This document shows, in pieces, positions 1 to 8,753 of a DNA stretch of 64,000 bases. The stretch covers positions 620,001 to 684,000 of the forward strand of contig NZ_PDJH01000001.1 in assembly GCF_002564025.1 (NCBI RefSeq), in the 5' to 3' direction. Each line of letters opens with the position of its first letter. The first letter of the stretch is position 1. Both the position numbers and the translations under genes were made by a program. Under the pieces are notes generated by a model. The model was not told the DNA's origin and ran no database searches. It saw only the letters and a list, made by a program, of their open reading frames with translations. Source of the stretch: Flavimobilis soli (GTDB taxonomy: Bacteria; Actinomycetota; Actinomycetes; Actinomycetales; Cellulomonadaceae).

Positions 1-735
1 CGGCTCGCCGGCCGCTGCGGCGTCCGCCTCCTGGGGACCCTCGTCGGCGTCGGTCGACACGGCCGGTTCCGCCGCCAGGTCCGCAGCGTCGGCGCTCGGC
101 TCCGCGCCGCCGCTCGAGGCGGGCGCGTCAGCGGTCATCGGGGTGCCCCGGAACGACAGCATGATGAGCAGCCCGGCGGCGGCGACGATCGCGATGTCCG
201 CGACGTTGCCGACGAAGAAGCCCGCGTAGTTGATGAAGTCGACGACGTGCCCCTCGGGGAAGCCGGGCGCCCGGAACAGCCGGTCGATCAGGTTGCCGAC
301 CGCGCCACCGAGGACGAGCGCGAGCGAGACCGCCCAGGCGCGCGACGTGATCCGCCGGGCCCGCGTCGCGATGACGACGACGACAGTCACTGTCAGCAGC
401 GTCAGGACCCACGTGAAGCCGGTCCCCATCGAGAGCGCGGCCCCCGGGTTGAACAGCAACTTCCAGCCGAGCAGCTCACCGAGGAACCACGTCGTGGAGG
501 CCCCGAGCTCGAGGGTGCTCAGCGCGAGCTGCTTCGTCAGCTGGTCGACGATCGCGACGCCGGCCGCGAGGCCGAACATGAGCGCGGTGAGGCGCGGCGC
601 CCTGGTGGCGGCGGGCGCGCTGGCCGCCACCGCCTCGTCGCCTTCGCGGACGTCGTCCGGGCGGGCGCCGTGCGACGTGACGTCACCCGCTTCCTCGGTC
701 AGCGTCGTTCCTCGCGCTGCTTGCAGGTCACGCAC
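1..735 (-). CDS. lspA: Lipoprotein signal peptidase II (partial, C-terminus off left edge)
   Basis: Aspartyl protease of the inner membrane that removes the signal peptide from diacylglyceryl-modified prolipoproteins. The reading frame shows several hydrophobic segments, an N-P-G-A-A-L-S segment, and the two catalytic-Asp motifs GNLIDR and VVDFINY. After the last membrane segment it carries an acidic Ala/Pro-rich tail, unusual in length, that runs past base 1 without a stop. The start is uncertain: GTG at 735 overlaps the upstream zinc-finger gene by 37 nt; a CTG at 702 overlaps its stop codon; a GTG at 630 gives a protein of more usual N-terminal length. It lies directly downstream of the TraR/DksA-type gene and is probably cotranscribed. 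Family assignment is firm; boundaries are not. Confidence 0.85.
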   Translation of the reverse strand, partial: MRDLQAARGTTLTEEAGDVTSHGARPDDVREGDEAVAASAPAATRAPRLTALMFGLAAGVAIVDQLTKQLALSTLELGASTTWFLGELLGWKLLFNPGAALSMGTGFTWVLTLLTVTVVVVIATRARRITSRAWAVSLALVLGGAVGNLIDRLFRAPGFPEGHVVDFINYAGFFVGNVADIAIVAAAGLLIMLSFRGTPMTADAPASSGGAEPSADAADLAAEPAVSTDADEGPQEADAAAAGEP

Positions 736-1160
736 AGCGTGGCGCGCGGGAAGGCCTGGAGACGTGCCTTGCCGATGGGGCCGCCGCACGACTCGCACGT
801 GCCGTAGGTGCCGGCCGCGATCCGCTGGATCGCGTGCGTGTTCTGCTGGAGCAGGTCGCGGGTGTTGTTGACGAACGTGAGCTCCTGCTCACGCTCGAGC
901 GCGCTCGAACCAGAGTCCGCCTGGTCGTCCCCTGCGCCGTCACCCGAGTTGCGCAGCAGCTCCGAGAGCTCTGCGTCCGCGTTCGCCAGCTCGACCTCGA
1001 GGCGCTCGACCTCGGCGATGAGCTCGCTCGCGACGGCCTTGGCCTCCTTGAGCGTCCACGGCTCCTCGCCCTCGCGGACCTGGAACGTCTTGACGTCCTT
1101 GGTGAGGCGCGGGAAGCGCTCCGCAAGGCTGGGGGTTCGTTCTTCGTCCTGGATCGACAT
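699..1160 (-). CDS. TraR/DksA-family C4 zinc-finger protein
   Basis: Small (153 aa) protein of the DksA/TraR superfamily, whose members bind RNA polymerase through the secondary channel. The middle (about residues 35-105) is charged and predicted helical/coiled coil. The C-terminus has a four-cysteine zinc finger, CESCG at about residue 122 and CVTC at about 143. This architecture is common in actinobacteria next to lspA and divIVA, but whether these proteins act like E. coli DksA is not settled. The stop lies inside the possible lspA start region, suggesting translational coupling. About 125 bp separate it from divIVA. Confidence 0.8.
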   Translation of the reverse strand: MSIQDEERTPSLAERFPRLTKDVKTFQVREGEEPWTLKEAKAVASELIAEVERLEVELANADAELSELLRNSGDGAGDDQADSGSSALEREQELTFVNNTRDLLQQNTHAIQRIAAGTYGTCESCGGPIGKARLQAFPRATLCVTCKQREERR

Positions 1161-1286
1161 CAGGGTGGCCTCTCTGTTCAGAACTGCCGAGGATAGACGG
1201 CCACGACCGGCCCAGACAACACGCGCGGTAGCGGTGCCTGTGGCCGGCCGTGGTCGGTGGTTCGGTCGGGACGTCGTCCCGTCGGC

Positions 1287-1949
1287 TCAGAGGCCGGGGC
1301 CGTTGACCTTGTTCGACGGCGGGATCGAGGACCCGCGCGCGTTGAGGTCGCCGAGCAGCGACTCGAGGTAGCTCTGGAGGCGGGTGCGGTAGTCCCGCTC
1401 GAACTGGCGGAGCTCGTCGATCTTGCGCTCCAGGAGCGAACGCTCCTGCTCGAGCTGGCCGAGCGTACGTGCGGAGGTCTCCTGCGCCTCGCGGACGATG
1501 CGCTCGCCCTCGGCACGTGCCTCGCTGACGAGACGCTCGCCCTCCTCCTGGCCGGAGCGGACGTAGTCGTCGTGCAGCTTCTGCGCGAGCTGGAGCATGC
1601 CGGTGGCCGACTCGGGCTCGCTCGCCCGGGACACGGGGGCCGGGGCGGGCGCGGGGACGGGGGCCGGAGCGGGCTCCGGCACGGCCTCGCGGACGGGCTC
1701 CGCGGTCGTGGCGGGCGACGGTGCGGAGGCCGCCTGGGCCGCTGCCGCGTTCTCGCGGGTCAGCTCGGCGACGCGACGCTCGGCCGCGGCCAGCTTGGCC
1801 TTGAGGTCGTCGTTCTCGCCCTGGAGCGCCCGCAGCGTGTTGAGCACCTCGTCGAGGAAGTCGTCGACCTCGACGACGTCGTAGCCCTCGCGGAACTTCG
1901 TCGCCGTGAACTTCTTGTTGAGGATGTCGTCTGCAGTGAGCAGTGCCAT
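1287..1949 (-). CDS. divIVA: DivIVA/Wag31 polar growth and division coiled-coil protein
   Basis: Membrane-curvature-sensing coiled-coil protein that organises polar or septal wall synthesis in actinobacteria. The N-terminus MALLTADDILNKKF and the following GYDVVEVDDFLDEV are the lipid-binding domain signature. Residues about 30-70 and 125-215 are heptad-rich. Between them is an Ala/Pro/Val linker (alternating A-P-A-P near residues 85-110). The ATG at 1949 was chosen because a GAGGTGA ribosome site precedes it and the family signature begins there; an in-frame extension to 2009 has no such support. It is the far end of the ftsZ-side gene group, after yggT. Length (220 aa) is within the family range. 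Confidence 0.93.
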   Translation of the reverse strand: MALLTADDILNKKFTATKFREGYDVVEVDDFLDEVLNTLRALQGENDDLKAKLAAAERRVAELTRENAAAAQAASAPSPATTAEPVREAVPEPAPAPVPAPAPAPVSRASEPESATGMLQLAQKLHDDYVRSGQEEGERLVSEARAEGERIVREAQETSARTLGQLEQERSLLERKIDELRQFERDYRTRLQSYLESLLGDLNARGSSIPPSNKVNGPGL

Positions 1950-2066
1950 CGTGTCACCTCGTTGAGTTACTCGGGTTATGGAGCCGGGACGTCGATGACG
2001 ACCACGCACTCACGCTAGCGGATAAAGAGCGTGCCGCGCGCGCACGCCCGTCTTCTGTCTCGCGGG

Positions 2067-2357
2067 TCAGCTCGCGAGGCTCCCGAAGATGTTCACCAGG
2101 ACGGAGGTGGCGAGCATCAGGATCAGGAAGGCCAGGTCGAGCTGGACGCGCCCGAGGCGCAGGGGCGGGATCAGGCGCCGCAGCAAGCGCAGCGGCGGGT
2201 CGGTCACGAGGTACACGCCCTCGATCACGACGAGCCCGAACCCGTGCGGTCGCCAGTCACGCGCGACGACGCGCACGAGGTCGACGACGATGCGTCCCAG
2301 GAGCACGATGAAGTACACGAAGCACAGCGTGGCCAGGACGCCGAACAGCTGCTGCAC
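2067..2357 (-). CDS. yggT: YggT family integral membrane protein
   Basis: Short (96 aa) protein with two hydrophobic segments (about residues 5-28 and 72-94) separated by a basic loop containing TDPPLRLLRRLIPPLR, the YggT signature. The GTG at 2357 starts the conserved hydrophobic N-terminus and lies 10 nt after the sepF stop. Longer in-frame starts overlap sepF and add only unrelated Arg/Ser-rich sequence. YggT sits between sepF and divIVA in most actinobacteria. Its molecular role is unknown; osmotic tolerance and division have been suggested for relatives. Confidence 0.82.
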   Translation of the reverse strand: MQQLFGVLATLCFVYFIVLLGRIVVDLVRVVARDWRPHGFGLVVIEGVYLVTDPPLRLLRRLIPPLRLGRVQLDLAFLILMLATSVLVNIFGSLAS

Positions 2358-2367
2358 GTGCGTCTGC

Positions 2368-2865
2368 TCAGCTCTGGTTGAAGAAGCCGGCGTGCGAGCG
2401 GTTGTCGCCCGACGCCACGTGCTCCTCGCCGGTGATCTCGACGTTCTCGGGCGAGAGCAGGAACACCTTGTTGGTGACGCGCTCGATCGCACCGCGGAGG
2501 CCGAAGATCAGGCCGGCCGAGAAGTCGACGAGACGCTTGGCGTCCGCATCGTCCATGTCGGTGAGGTTGATGATGACGGGCGTGCCCGAGCGGAACGCCT
2601 CACCGATGACGCGCGCGTCGTTGTACGACCGAGGGTGCACGGTCGTGATGCGGCGCAGGTCGGCGGCCGCAGGCGCCTGGGGGCGCTGCGCGGCGGCGCG
2701 GTTGATGGGGGTCACCTGGGCAGGGAAGTCCTGGGACATCGCGGGAGCCTCCTCTTCGACGTACTCCTCGGCGTACTCGTCCACGTATGCGTCGGCATAC
2801 TCCTGGTCCCCACGGTCGTCCGCGAGGCCCAGGTACAGCATCGTCTTGCGAAGCGCTCCGGCCAT
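2368..2865 (-). CDS. sepF: Cell division protein SepF
   Basis: Membrane-bound FtsZ anchor; in actinobacteria, which lack FtsA and ZipA, it is the main tether of the Z ring. The N-terminus [14 protein letters not shown] is the amphipathic membrane-targeting helix. An acidic Tyr/Glu-rich linker follows (residues 18-45), then the globular SepF domain (about 70-155) with [15 protein letters not shown] and [18 protein letters not shown] at 2865; length 165 aa is typical. The partner peptide is visible in the same cluster: FtsZ ends in [10 protein letters not shown]. The gene follows pgeF after 95 bp with no yggS between them. Confidence 0.94.
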   Translation of the reverse strand: MAGALRKTMLYLGLADDRGDQEYADAYVDEYAEEYVEEEAPAMSQDFPAQVTPINRAAAQRPQAPAAADLRRITTVHPRSYNDARVIGEAFRSGTPVIINLTDMDDADAKRLVDFSAGLIFGLRGAIERVTNKVFLLSPENVEITGEEHVASGDNRSHAGFFNQS

Positions 2866-2960
2866 GACCCATCTCCGTCCATCGTCACACTGGTGGATTC
2901 ACGCTAACCGCACGTGTTCGCCGCGCTCGGTACCGACACGCCCAGGGCGGGAGGTTCCGC

Positions 2961-3743
2961 TCAGCGCCCCGGCACCGTGATCCGGACGACGCCGGCGAAG
3001 CGTCCGGTGGTCGGGTCGCCGGTGCGTCCGGCGCGACGGTAGGAGAAGAGGTCGTCGTCCTCGATCGTGCAGCGGGCGACGCGCGTGACGGAGGCGACAC
3101 CTGCTCGGTCGAGCTGCTGCTCGACCCCTGCGGCGAGGTCGAGCGCGGGTGTCCCCCACGACGTCGTCGACCAGGTCGCGGGGACCCGAGCTGCGACGTC
3201 CGCCCGCATGTCCTCGGGGACCTCGTAGCAGTCACCGCACGCGCACGGCCCGACGGCGGCACGCACGCGTGCCGGGTCCGCGCCGCGCGCGACCATCGCG
3301 TCGAGCGTGCGCAGCACGACCTCGCTCTCGACGCCCCGGCGCCCTGCGTGGGCGACCGCGACGACGCGGGCCTCGGGGTCGGCGAGGAGGACGGGGACGC
3401 AGTCCGCGACGAGCACCCCGAGCGCGACGTCGGTCGCGCTCGTGACGAGGCCGTCAGCCTCGCCGACGGTGCCGGGCAGCTCGCGCACCGCGTCCGCTCC
3501 CGCGACGTCGACGACGTCGGCGCCGTGGACCTGCGTCGCGAACGCGACGGGCGCGCCGACCGCCGCGCCGACGCGGCGCCGGTTCTCGACGACGGCGCCC
3601 TGGTCGTCGCCGCACGCCATGCCGAGGTTGAGACTCGCCCACGGCGGTGACGAGACACCGCCGTGGACGGTCGTGAAGACGGCACGGACCCCGGGACCGA
3701 GGTCGAGCTCGATCGTCCGGGGCCCGTGCTGCGGGTCGGTCAC
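2961..3743 (-). CDS. pgeF: Laccase-domain protein PgeF (YfiH)
   Basis: Member of the DUF152/YfiH multicopper-oxidase-like family. In E. coli the homologue is a peptidoglycan editing factor that hydrolyses UDP-MurNAc-L-Ser; purine nucleoside activities are also reported for the family. The metal-ligand pattern is visible: His in QVHGADVV, Cys in ADCVPVLL, and His in AVAHAGRRG. The C-terminal RCTIEDDDLFSYRR segment is also typical. The 260 aa length matches the family. It starts 4 nt after the ftsZ stop, so the two are surely cotranscribed; this pairing is conserved across actinobacteria and fits a wall-precursor quality role. Confidence 0.9.
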   Translation of the reverse strand: MTDPQHGPRTIELDLGPGVRAVFTTVHGGVSSPPWASLNLGMACGDDQGAVVENRRRVGAAVGAPVAFATQVHGADVVDVAGADAVRELPGTVGEADGLVTSATDVALGVLVADCVPVLLADPEARVVAVAHAGRRGVESEVVLRTLDAMVARGADPARVRAAVGPCACGDCYEVPEDMRADVAARVPATWSTTSWGTPALDLAAGVEQQLDRAGVASVTRVARCTIEDDDLFSYRRAGRTGDPTTGRFAGVVRITVPGR

Positions 3744-3747
3744 GGAG

Positions 3748-5046
3748 CTACTTGAGGAAGTCCGGGATGTCGAGGTCGTCCGTGCGTCGGCGCGGCGGCT
3801 CCTCGTCGAAGATCCGGGGAACCTCGAGCTGGCCCGTGGCGGGCGTCGGCTGCACCGGCTGGTAGACGTTCGGCGTCGGCTCGGCCGTCTCCTGCGCGGA
3901 GGACGCGTACGGGTCGGTCGCAGGGACGACGGGCTGGTAGCGCTCGCCCTCCTCGACCGGGACCACCGGGCGGGCCTGGGCGTGCATGCCGGTCGTCGCG
4001 GCCGGCTCCTGGCGACGCGTCGCAGGGCGCTCGATCGCGGGCGCCGGTGCGGCGCTCTCGACCTGGCCGAGGCCGCGGCCGTCCTTGCGCACCTGCGGGG
4101 CGCCGCCGTCGAACCCGGCGGCGATGACGGTCACGCGGACCTCGTCGCCGAGCGCGTCGTCGATGACCGCACCGAAGATGATGTTCGCCTCGGGGTGGGC
4201 GGCCTCGTGGACGAGGCGCGCGGCCTCGTTGATCTCGAAGAGGCCGAGGTCGGAGCCGCCCTGGATCGAGAGCAGCACGCCGTGCGCGCCGTCGATGCTC
4301 GCCTCGAGCAGCGGCGACGAGATCGCGAGCTCGGCGGCCTGGACCGCGCGGTCGTCGCCACGGGCCGAGCCGATGCCCATGAGGGCCGAGCCGGCGCCCT
4401 GCATGACCGACTTCACGTCGGCGAAGTCGAGGTTGATCAGGCCCGGCGTCGTGATGAGGTCGGTGATGCCCTGGACACCCGAGAGGAGCACCTGGTCGGC
4501 CTGGTGGAACGCGTCGAGCGCCGAGACGTTGCGGTCGGACATCGACAGCAGGCGGTCGTTCGGGATGACGATGAGGGTGTCGACCTCGTTGCGCAGCGCG
4601 TCGATGCCCGCGTCGGCCTGGTTGGAGCGGCGGCGACCCTCGAACGTGAACGGGCGCGTGACGACGCCGACGGTCAGGGCGCCGAGCGAGCGGGCGATGC
4701 GCGCGACGACGGGCGCACCACCCGTGCCGGTGCCACCACCCTCGCCCGCGGTGACGAAGACCATGTCGGCGCCCCGCAGGACGTCCTCGATCTCCTCGGT
4801 GTGGTCCTCGGCTGCCTTCTTCCCGACCTCGGGGTCGGCGCCAGCGCCGAGCCCGCGCGTGAGCTCACGACCGACGTCGAGCTTGACGTCGGCGTCGGAC
4901 ATCAGCAGCGCCTGAGCATCGGTGTTGATCGCGATGAACTCGACTCCCTTGAGCCCCACCTCGATCATGCGGTTGACGGCGTTCACGCCACCGCCGCCGA
5001 TGCCCACCACCTTGATGACGGCCAGGTAGTTCTGCGGTGTTGCCAC
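3748..5046 (-). CDS. ftsZ: Cell division GTPase FtsZ
   Basis: Tubulin homologue that forms the cytokinetic ring. The N-terminal GTPase domain contains the tubulin signature [12 protein letters not shown] (about residues 102-113); the T7 synergy loop is [12 protein letters not shown] variable Pro/Gln/Glu-rich linker (about 320-410) leads to the conserved C-terminal peptide [10 protein letters not shown], the docking site for SepF and other partners. GTG start at 5046 gives 432 aa, ordinary for actinobacteria. It lies 163 bp downstream of ftsQ, the largest gap inside the minus-strand division run apart from the two around rsmH/mraZ, and that gap holds an interrupted palindrome and probably its own promoter. 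Confidence 0.98.
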   Translation of the reverse strand: MATPQNYLAVIKVVGIGGGGVNAVNRMIEVGLKGVEFIAINTDAQALLMSDADVKLDVGRELTRGLGAGADPEVGKKAAEDHTEEIEDVLRGADMVFVTAGEGGGTGTGGAPVVARIARSLGALTVGVVTRPFTFEGRRRSNQADAGIDALRNEVDTLIVIPNDRLLSMSDRNVSALDAFHQADQVLLSGVQGITDLITTPGLINLDFADVKSVMQGAGSALMGIGSARGDDRAVQAAELAISSPLLEASIDGAHGVLLSIQGGSDLGLFEINEAARLVHEAAHPEANIIFGAVIDDALGDEVRVTVIAAGFDGGAPQVRKDGRGLGQVESAAPAPAIERPATRRQEPAATTGMHAQARPVVPVEEGERYQPVVPATDPYASSAQETAEPTPNVYQPVQPTPATGQLEVPRIFDEEPPRRRTDDLDIPDFLK

Positions 5047-5072
5047 GGGGGTACCTCTCGATCGGTGCTGGC

Positions 5073-5103
5073 AACCTTCACCCTCAGGTAGAGGGTTAGA
5101 GTT
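5073..5103 (-). promoter_or_regulatory. Interrupted palindrome in the ftsZ leader
   Basis: On the minus strand the arms AACTCTAACCCTC and GAGGGTGAAGGTT flank a 5-nt centre; 10 of 13 positions pair, with a run of perfect pairing nearest the centre. It ends 26 nt upstream of the ftsZ GTG, in the 163-bp ftsQ-ftsZ gap. It could be an operator for ftsZ transcription or a leader hairpin acting on translation. No convincing -35 could be placed next to it. Confidence 0.45.
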
Positions 5104-5209
5104 ATGTCACGTTCTGCTAGTGGGACGCTATGCGCCATGACGACCGTGGGCAACGACCACGGGCGCGTGTCGCTCCGCGATGTGCAGCCGTCCCGCGCGA
5201 CGCCGCCGC

Positions 5210-6190
5210 TCAGCGGGTGATGGGCGCGTTCGGCGCCGAGACGTCGAACACCTTCGACCCCTTCGACGCCTTCGCCTTGCGCAGCACCTCGAGCACGCGG
5301 ACCTTCAGGGCCGCCTCCGCGGAGCTCCCCCACACGACCGTCGCGCCGCCGCGCATCTCCATCTGGACGTCGTCCGGGCTCGTCGCCGAGATCGTCCGCA
5401 CGTCCTGCGCGATCTTCGGCGGCAGCGCGTTGAGCAGGATGAGCGCGCTCGCGAGCGTGCGCCGGCTGTCCTGGTCGAGCGGGAACGTGATCTCCGGCAG
5501 ACCGTCCGGGACCTTGGTCGACAGACCGACCTGGACGCCCTCGTCGTCGAGCAGGACGTATCCCTTACCCTCGGGCACCGCCGCGACGGGCTCGCGCGAG
5601 ACGAGCCGGACGCTCAGCCCGCGGGGCCAGTCCCGCTCGATCGTCGCGTCACGCACGCCCGGCACCTCGAGGATCCGGGCGCGCAACCGCACCGTGTCCA
5701 GCCGCGTGAGCGGCGTGCCCGCCTGGACCGCGACGACCTCCTCGACCGCCCCAGGCGCGATGACCGTACCCAGGCCCTCGACGACGACCTGGTCCTCGTC
5801 GAGAGCGAACGCAGGCGAGAAGAACACGCCCCACACGCCAGCACCCACCACGACCAGGCCGGCGACGACCCACAACGCGCGGCGCAGCAGCAGGTGCCGA
5901 CGAGCGGCCGCCTTCTCGGCGAGGCGCGCCGCGAACCCCGTCGAGACCGTCGGCACTCGCACGGACGGACCGGGCAGCGGCGCGACCGGCACGGGAGCGC
6001 ACGGCGCGCTCTTCGCGCTCGGTCGTCGTGCGCCCGCCGGGCGTGCAGGGACCGACGGCGGCGAGGGCGGCGACGGCACCGGCGCCGCGGGAGCCTGGCG
6101 CGGGCGCGGCGCAGGAGGAGCGGCCCGACGCTGCGTCGGGCGCTCCCCCGGGCGCGGGGCGCCCGGCCGCGGACGTGCCGGTGGCTTCAC
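5210..6190 (-). CDS. ftsQ: Cell division protein FtsQ (POTRA domain)
   Basis: Bitopic divisome protein that, with FtsL and FtsB-like partners, activates FtsW/FtsI. A cytoplasmic tail of about 105 residues is extremely rich in Pro, Arg and Ala. One transmembrane segment follows (WVVAGLVVVGAGVWGVFF, about residues 107-124), then the POTRA domain (VVVEGLGTVIAPGAVEEV) and the FtsQ beta domain. The GTG at 6190 forms a GTGA overlap with the murC stop. The tail is longer than in most FtsQ proteins; shorter in-frame starts are possible but none has a clear ribosome site. Confidence 0.93.
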   Translation of the reverse strand: MKPPARPRPGAPRPGERPTQRRAAPPAPRPRQAPAAPVPSPPSPPSVPARPAGARRPSAKSAPCAPVPVAPLPGPSVRVPTVSTGFAARLAEKAAARRHLLLRRALWVVAGLVVVGAGVWGVFFSPAFALDEDQVVVEGLGTVIAPGAVEEVVAVQAGTPLTRLDTVRLRARILEVPGVRDATIERDWPRGLSVRLVSREPVAAVPEGKGYVLLDDEGVQVGLSTKVPDGLPEITFPLDQDSRRTLASALILLNALPPKIAQDVRTISATSPDDVQMEMRGGATVVWGSSAEAALKVRVLEVLRKAKASKGSKVFDVSAPNAPITR

Positions 6191-7629
6191 TCCGACGACC
6201 TCGCCAGCTCGTCGAGGACGACGGGCGCGAGCTCGGTGACGTCACCCGCGCCGATCGTCAGCACGAGGTCGCCGGGACGTGCGAGCCGCGCGACCGTCCG
6301 GGCGGCCTCGACCTTGTCCGCGACGTACCGGGCGCCGCGGACGCTGCGCGACGTGATGAGCTCGCCCGTCACGTCCGGGTCGTCGTCCTCGCGCGCGGCG
6401 TAGACACCCGTCACGACCGCCTCGTCGGCGAGGTCGAGCGCCGCCGCGAACTCGGCGGCGAACGCCTTGGTCCGGGAGAACAGGTGCGGCTGGAACAGCG
6501 CGAGCACGCGCCCCTCCCCTGCCGCGGGGCGCGCACCGGTGAGGAGCGCCGCGACCTCGGTCGGGTGGTGCGCGTAGTCGTCGACGACGCGCACCCCGCC
6601 CGCCGAGCCGCGGTCCTCGAAGCGACGGCCCGTACCGACGAACGCGCCGACGGCCTCGACCGCAGCCCCCAACGGGACGCCGAGCAGGAGCGCCGTCGCG
6701 ACCGCGCCCGCGGCGTCGAGCATGTTGTGCTCGCCAGGGACCCGCAGGGCGACCGGGGCGCTGCCCGTCGCTCCCCCGACGCCCGCGACGTGGAGCGTCG
6801 CCGTCGAGCCGTCGCCCGACGGCGTGTAGCCCTCGACGCGCACGTCGGCGTCCGGCGACGTGCCGTACGTCACGACCTGGCCGCCGACCGCACGGTGGCC
6901 CTCGACGATCCGGCGTGCACCGGCGTCGTCGACGCACGCCACGAGGTGGCCGCCCGGCCGCACGCGTGCTGCGAACTCGACGAACGCCCGCTCGAACGCC
7001 TCGGTCGTGCCGTAGTTGTCGAGGTGGTCCGGCTCGACGTTCGTGACGACCGCGATCGTCGGTCGGTAGTTGAGGAAGGAGCGGTCCGACTCGTCCGCCT
7101 CGGCGACGAGCACGTCGCCCGACCCGAGATGGCCGCCCGGGAGCGCGCCGTCCGCGGTGCGCACCGAGCCGCCGATCGCGAACGACGGCGCGAGGCCAGC
7201 CCCCTCGAGCAGCACGGCGATCATCGCGGACGTCGTCGTCTTCCCGTGCGCGCCCGCGACGGCGACCGCCCGGTTGCCCTCCATGAGCGCCGCGAGCGCC
7301 TGCGAGCGGTGCAGCACGCGCAGCCCCGCGGCCCGCGCAGCCGCGAGCTCCGGGTTGGACTCGCGCACGGCGCTCGACACGACCACCGTGCTCGCTCCCG
7401 CGACGTGCGCGGCGTCGTGCCCGACCCACACGCGCACGCCGTCGGCCTCGAGGGCGTCGAGGACCGCACCTCCGCGCGCGTCCGAGCCCTGCACGTCGAC
7501 GCCGCGGGAGCGCAGCAGGCGCGCCACGACGGACATGCCGGCCCCGCCGACACCCACGAGGTGGACCGTCCCGAGGTCAGCGACGGCCGGGACGTCGTCC
7601 GCGAACCGCGACATCGGCGACCCAGCCAT
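6187..7629 (-). CDS. murC: UDP-N-acetylmuramate--L-alanine ligase
   Basis: ATP-dependent ligase adding L-Ala to UDP-MurNAc, the first stem-peptide step, in the cytoplasm. Visible are the N-terminal Rossmann motif VHLVGVGGAGMS, the ATP-binding GAHGKTTTSAM (about residue 120) and the Mur C-terminal domain with DDYAHHPTEV. The ATG at 7629 shares one base with the murG stop (TGATG); a GTG three bases earlier gives a four-base overlap and cannot be excluded. About 480 aa, family-typical. Order ftsW-murG-murC-ftsQ-ftsZ is the classical actinobacterial arrangement. Confidence 0.97.
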   Translation of the reverse strand: MAGSPMSRFADDVPAVADLGTVHLVGVGGAGMSVVARLLRSRGVDVQGSDARGGAVLDALEADGVRVWVGHDAAHVAGASTVVVSSAVRESNPELAAARAAGLRVLHRSQALAALMEGNRAVAVAGAHGKTTTSAMIAVLLEGAGLAPSFAIGGSVRTADGALPGGHLGSGDVLVAEADESDRSFLNYRPTIAVVTNVEPDHLDNYGTTEAFERAFVEFAARVRPGGHLVACVDDAGARRIVEGHRAVGGQVVTYGTSPDADVRVEGYTPSGDGSTATLHVAGVGGATGSAPVALRVPGEHNMLDAAGAVATALLLGVPLGAAVEAVGAFVGTGRRFEDRGSAGGVRVVDDYAHHPTEVAALLTGARPAAGEGRVLALFQPHLFSRTKAFAAEFAAALDLADEAVVTGVYAAREDDDPDVTGELITSRSVRGARYVADKVEAARTVARLARPGDLVLTIGAGDVTELAPVVLDELARSSE

Positions 7630-8750
7630 CACGCCTCACCCGCCGCGCGCTCGACCAGGTCCGCGACGTCCGCCGCCGCGCCCACGCGGCCGACGCGCGC
7701 CGCGGCCTCGGCCATCTGCGCGACCCGCTCCTCGTCGGCGAGCAGGGTGAGCAGCTGCGTGCTCACCCAGTCGGGGGTCACCTCAGCGTCGTCCACGAGG
7801 AGGCCGCCGCCCGCGTGCACCGCAGGCAGCGCGTTGAGCCGCTGCTCACCGTTGCCGATCGGCAGCGGCACGTACACGGCGGGGAGCCCGAGCGCCGTGA
7901 GCTCGGCGACCGTGCCCGCGCCCGAGCGGCACAGCACGACGTCGCACGCCGCGAGCGCGAGGTGCATGTCTTCGAGGTACTCACGCACGTGGTACCGGCC
8001 GGCGAGCGCGGGACGCTGCTCGAGCGCGTCCGTGAGGGCCTCGGACTTGCCGTTGCCGGTGAGGTGGAGCACCTGCGCGTCGGACGCGGCGACGTCGTCG
8101 AGCGCGCGCGTCATCGCGTCGTTGAGGCTCTGCGCGCCGAGCGAGCCGCCCGTGACGAGGAGAGTCCTGCGGTCGGGGTCGATGCCCAGGACCGCCGCGG
8201 CCTCGCGTCGGACCTTCGCAGCGTTCTCCTCGCGGGCGCGGACGAGGTCGGCGATCTCGCGCCGCAGCGGGAGGCCCGTGATGATGCCGCCGCGCAGGGG
8301 CGTGCCCGGGAAGGTCACGGCCACAGAGCGCGCCCACCGGGCGCCGAGCTTGTTCGCGAGCCCAGGACGAGCGTTCTGCTCGTGGATGACGACGGGGACG
8401 CCGAGGCGGCGCGCGGCGAGGTACGCGGGCGTCGACACGTAGCCGCCGAAGCCGACGACGACCTGCGCCTCGTTCTCCGTGATCGCACGCGACGCTGCGG
8501 CAACGGCCGCACGCAGACGCCGCGGCACCGAGAGGAGATCCGCCCCGGGGCGACGCGGCAGCGGCACGCGCGGCACGACCGCCATCGGGTAGCCTCGCGC
8601 CGGGACGAGCGTCGACTCGAGACCCTCCTGGGTCCCGAGGACCGTCAACCGCGCCTCGGGGTGCCGCGACCGCAGCTCGTCCGCGACCGCGAGCATCGGG
8701 TTGACGTGCCCCGCGGTCCCTCCTCCGGCAAGAAGCACCGACTCAACCAC
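7629..8750 (-). CDS. murG: UDP-GlcNAc:lipid I N-acetylglucosaminyltransferase
   Basis: GT-B glycosyltransferase at the inner face of the membrane that converts lipid I to lipid II. The N-terminal loop LLAGGGTAGHVNPMLA is the first G loop. The C-terminal donor-site region contains CRSGAGTVAELTALGLPAVYVPLP (GlcNAc-binding) and the GNGEQRLNA segment. GTG start at 8750, three bases after the ftsW stop; 373 aa is typical. Cotranscribed and overlapping with murC. Confidence 0.97.
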   Translation of the reverse strand: MVESVLLAGGGTAGHVNPMLAVADELRSRHPEARLTVLGTQEGLESTLVPARGYPMAVVPRVPLPRRPGADLLSVPRRLRAAVAAASRAITENEAQVVVGFGGYVSTPAYLAARRLGVPVVIHEQNARPGLANKLGARWARSVAVTFPGTPLRGGIITGLPLRREIADLVRAREENAAKVRREAAAVLGIDPDRRTLLVTGGSLGAQSLNDAMTRALDDVAASDAQVLHLTGNGKSEALTDALEQRPALAGRYHVREYLEDMHLALAACDVVLCRSGAGTVAELTALGLPAVYVPLPIGNGEQRLNALPAVHAGGGLLVDDAEVTPDWVSTQLLTLLADEERVAQMAEAAARVGRVGAAADVADLVERAAGEA

Positions 8751-8753
8751 GTC

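Noticed and set aside
3307..5091. 594-codon open frame on the plus strand opposite pgeF and ftsZ
   Set aside because: Arg/Asp/Val-rich low-complexity translation typical of the reverse frame of a GC-rich gene; no family features, while the minus strand encodes clear FtsZ.
6028..8442. 804-codon open frame on the plus strand opposite murC and murG
   Set aside because: Same mirror-frame composition; both genes on the other strand have intact motifs.
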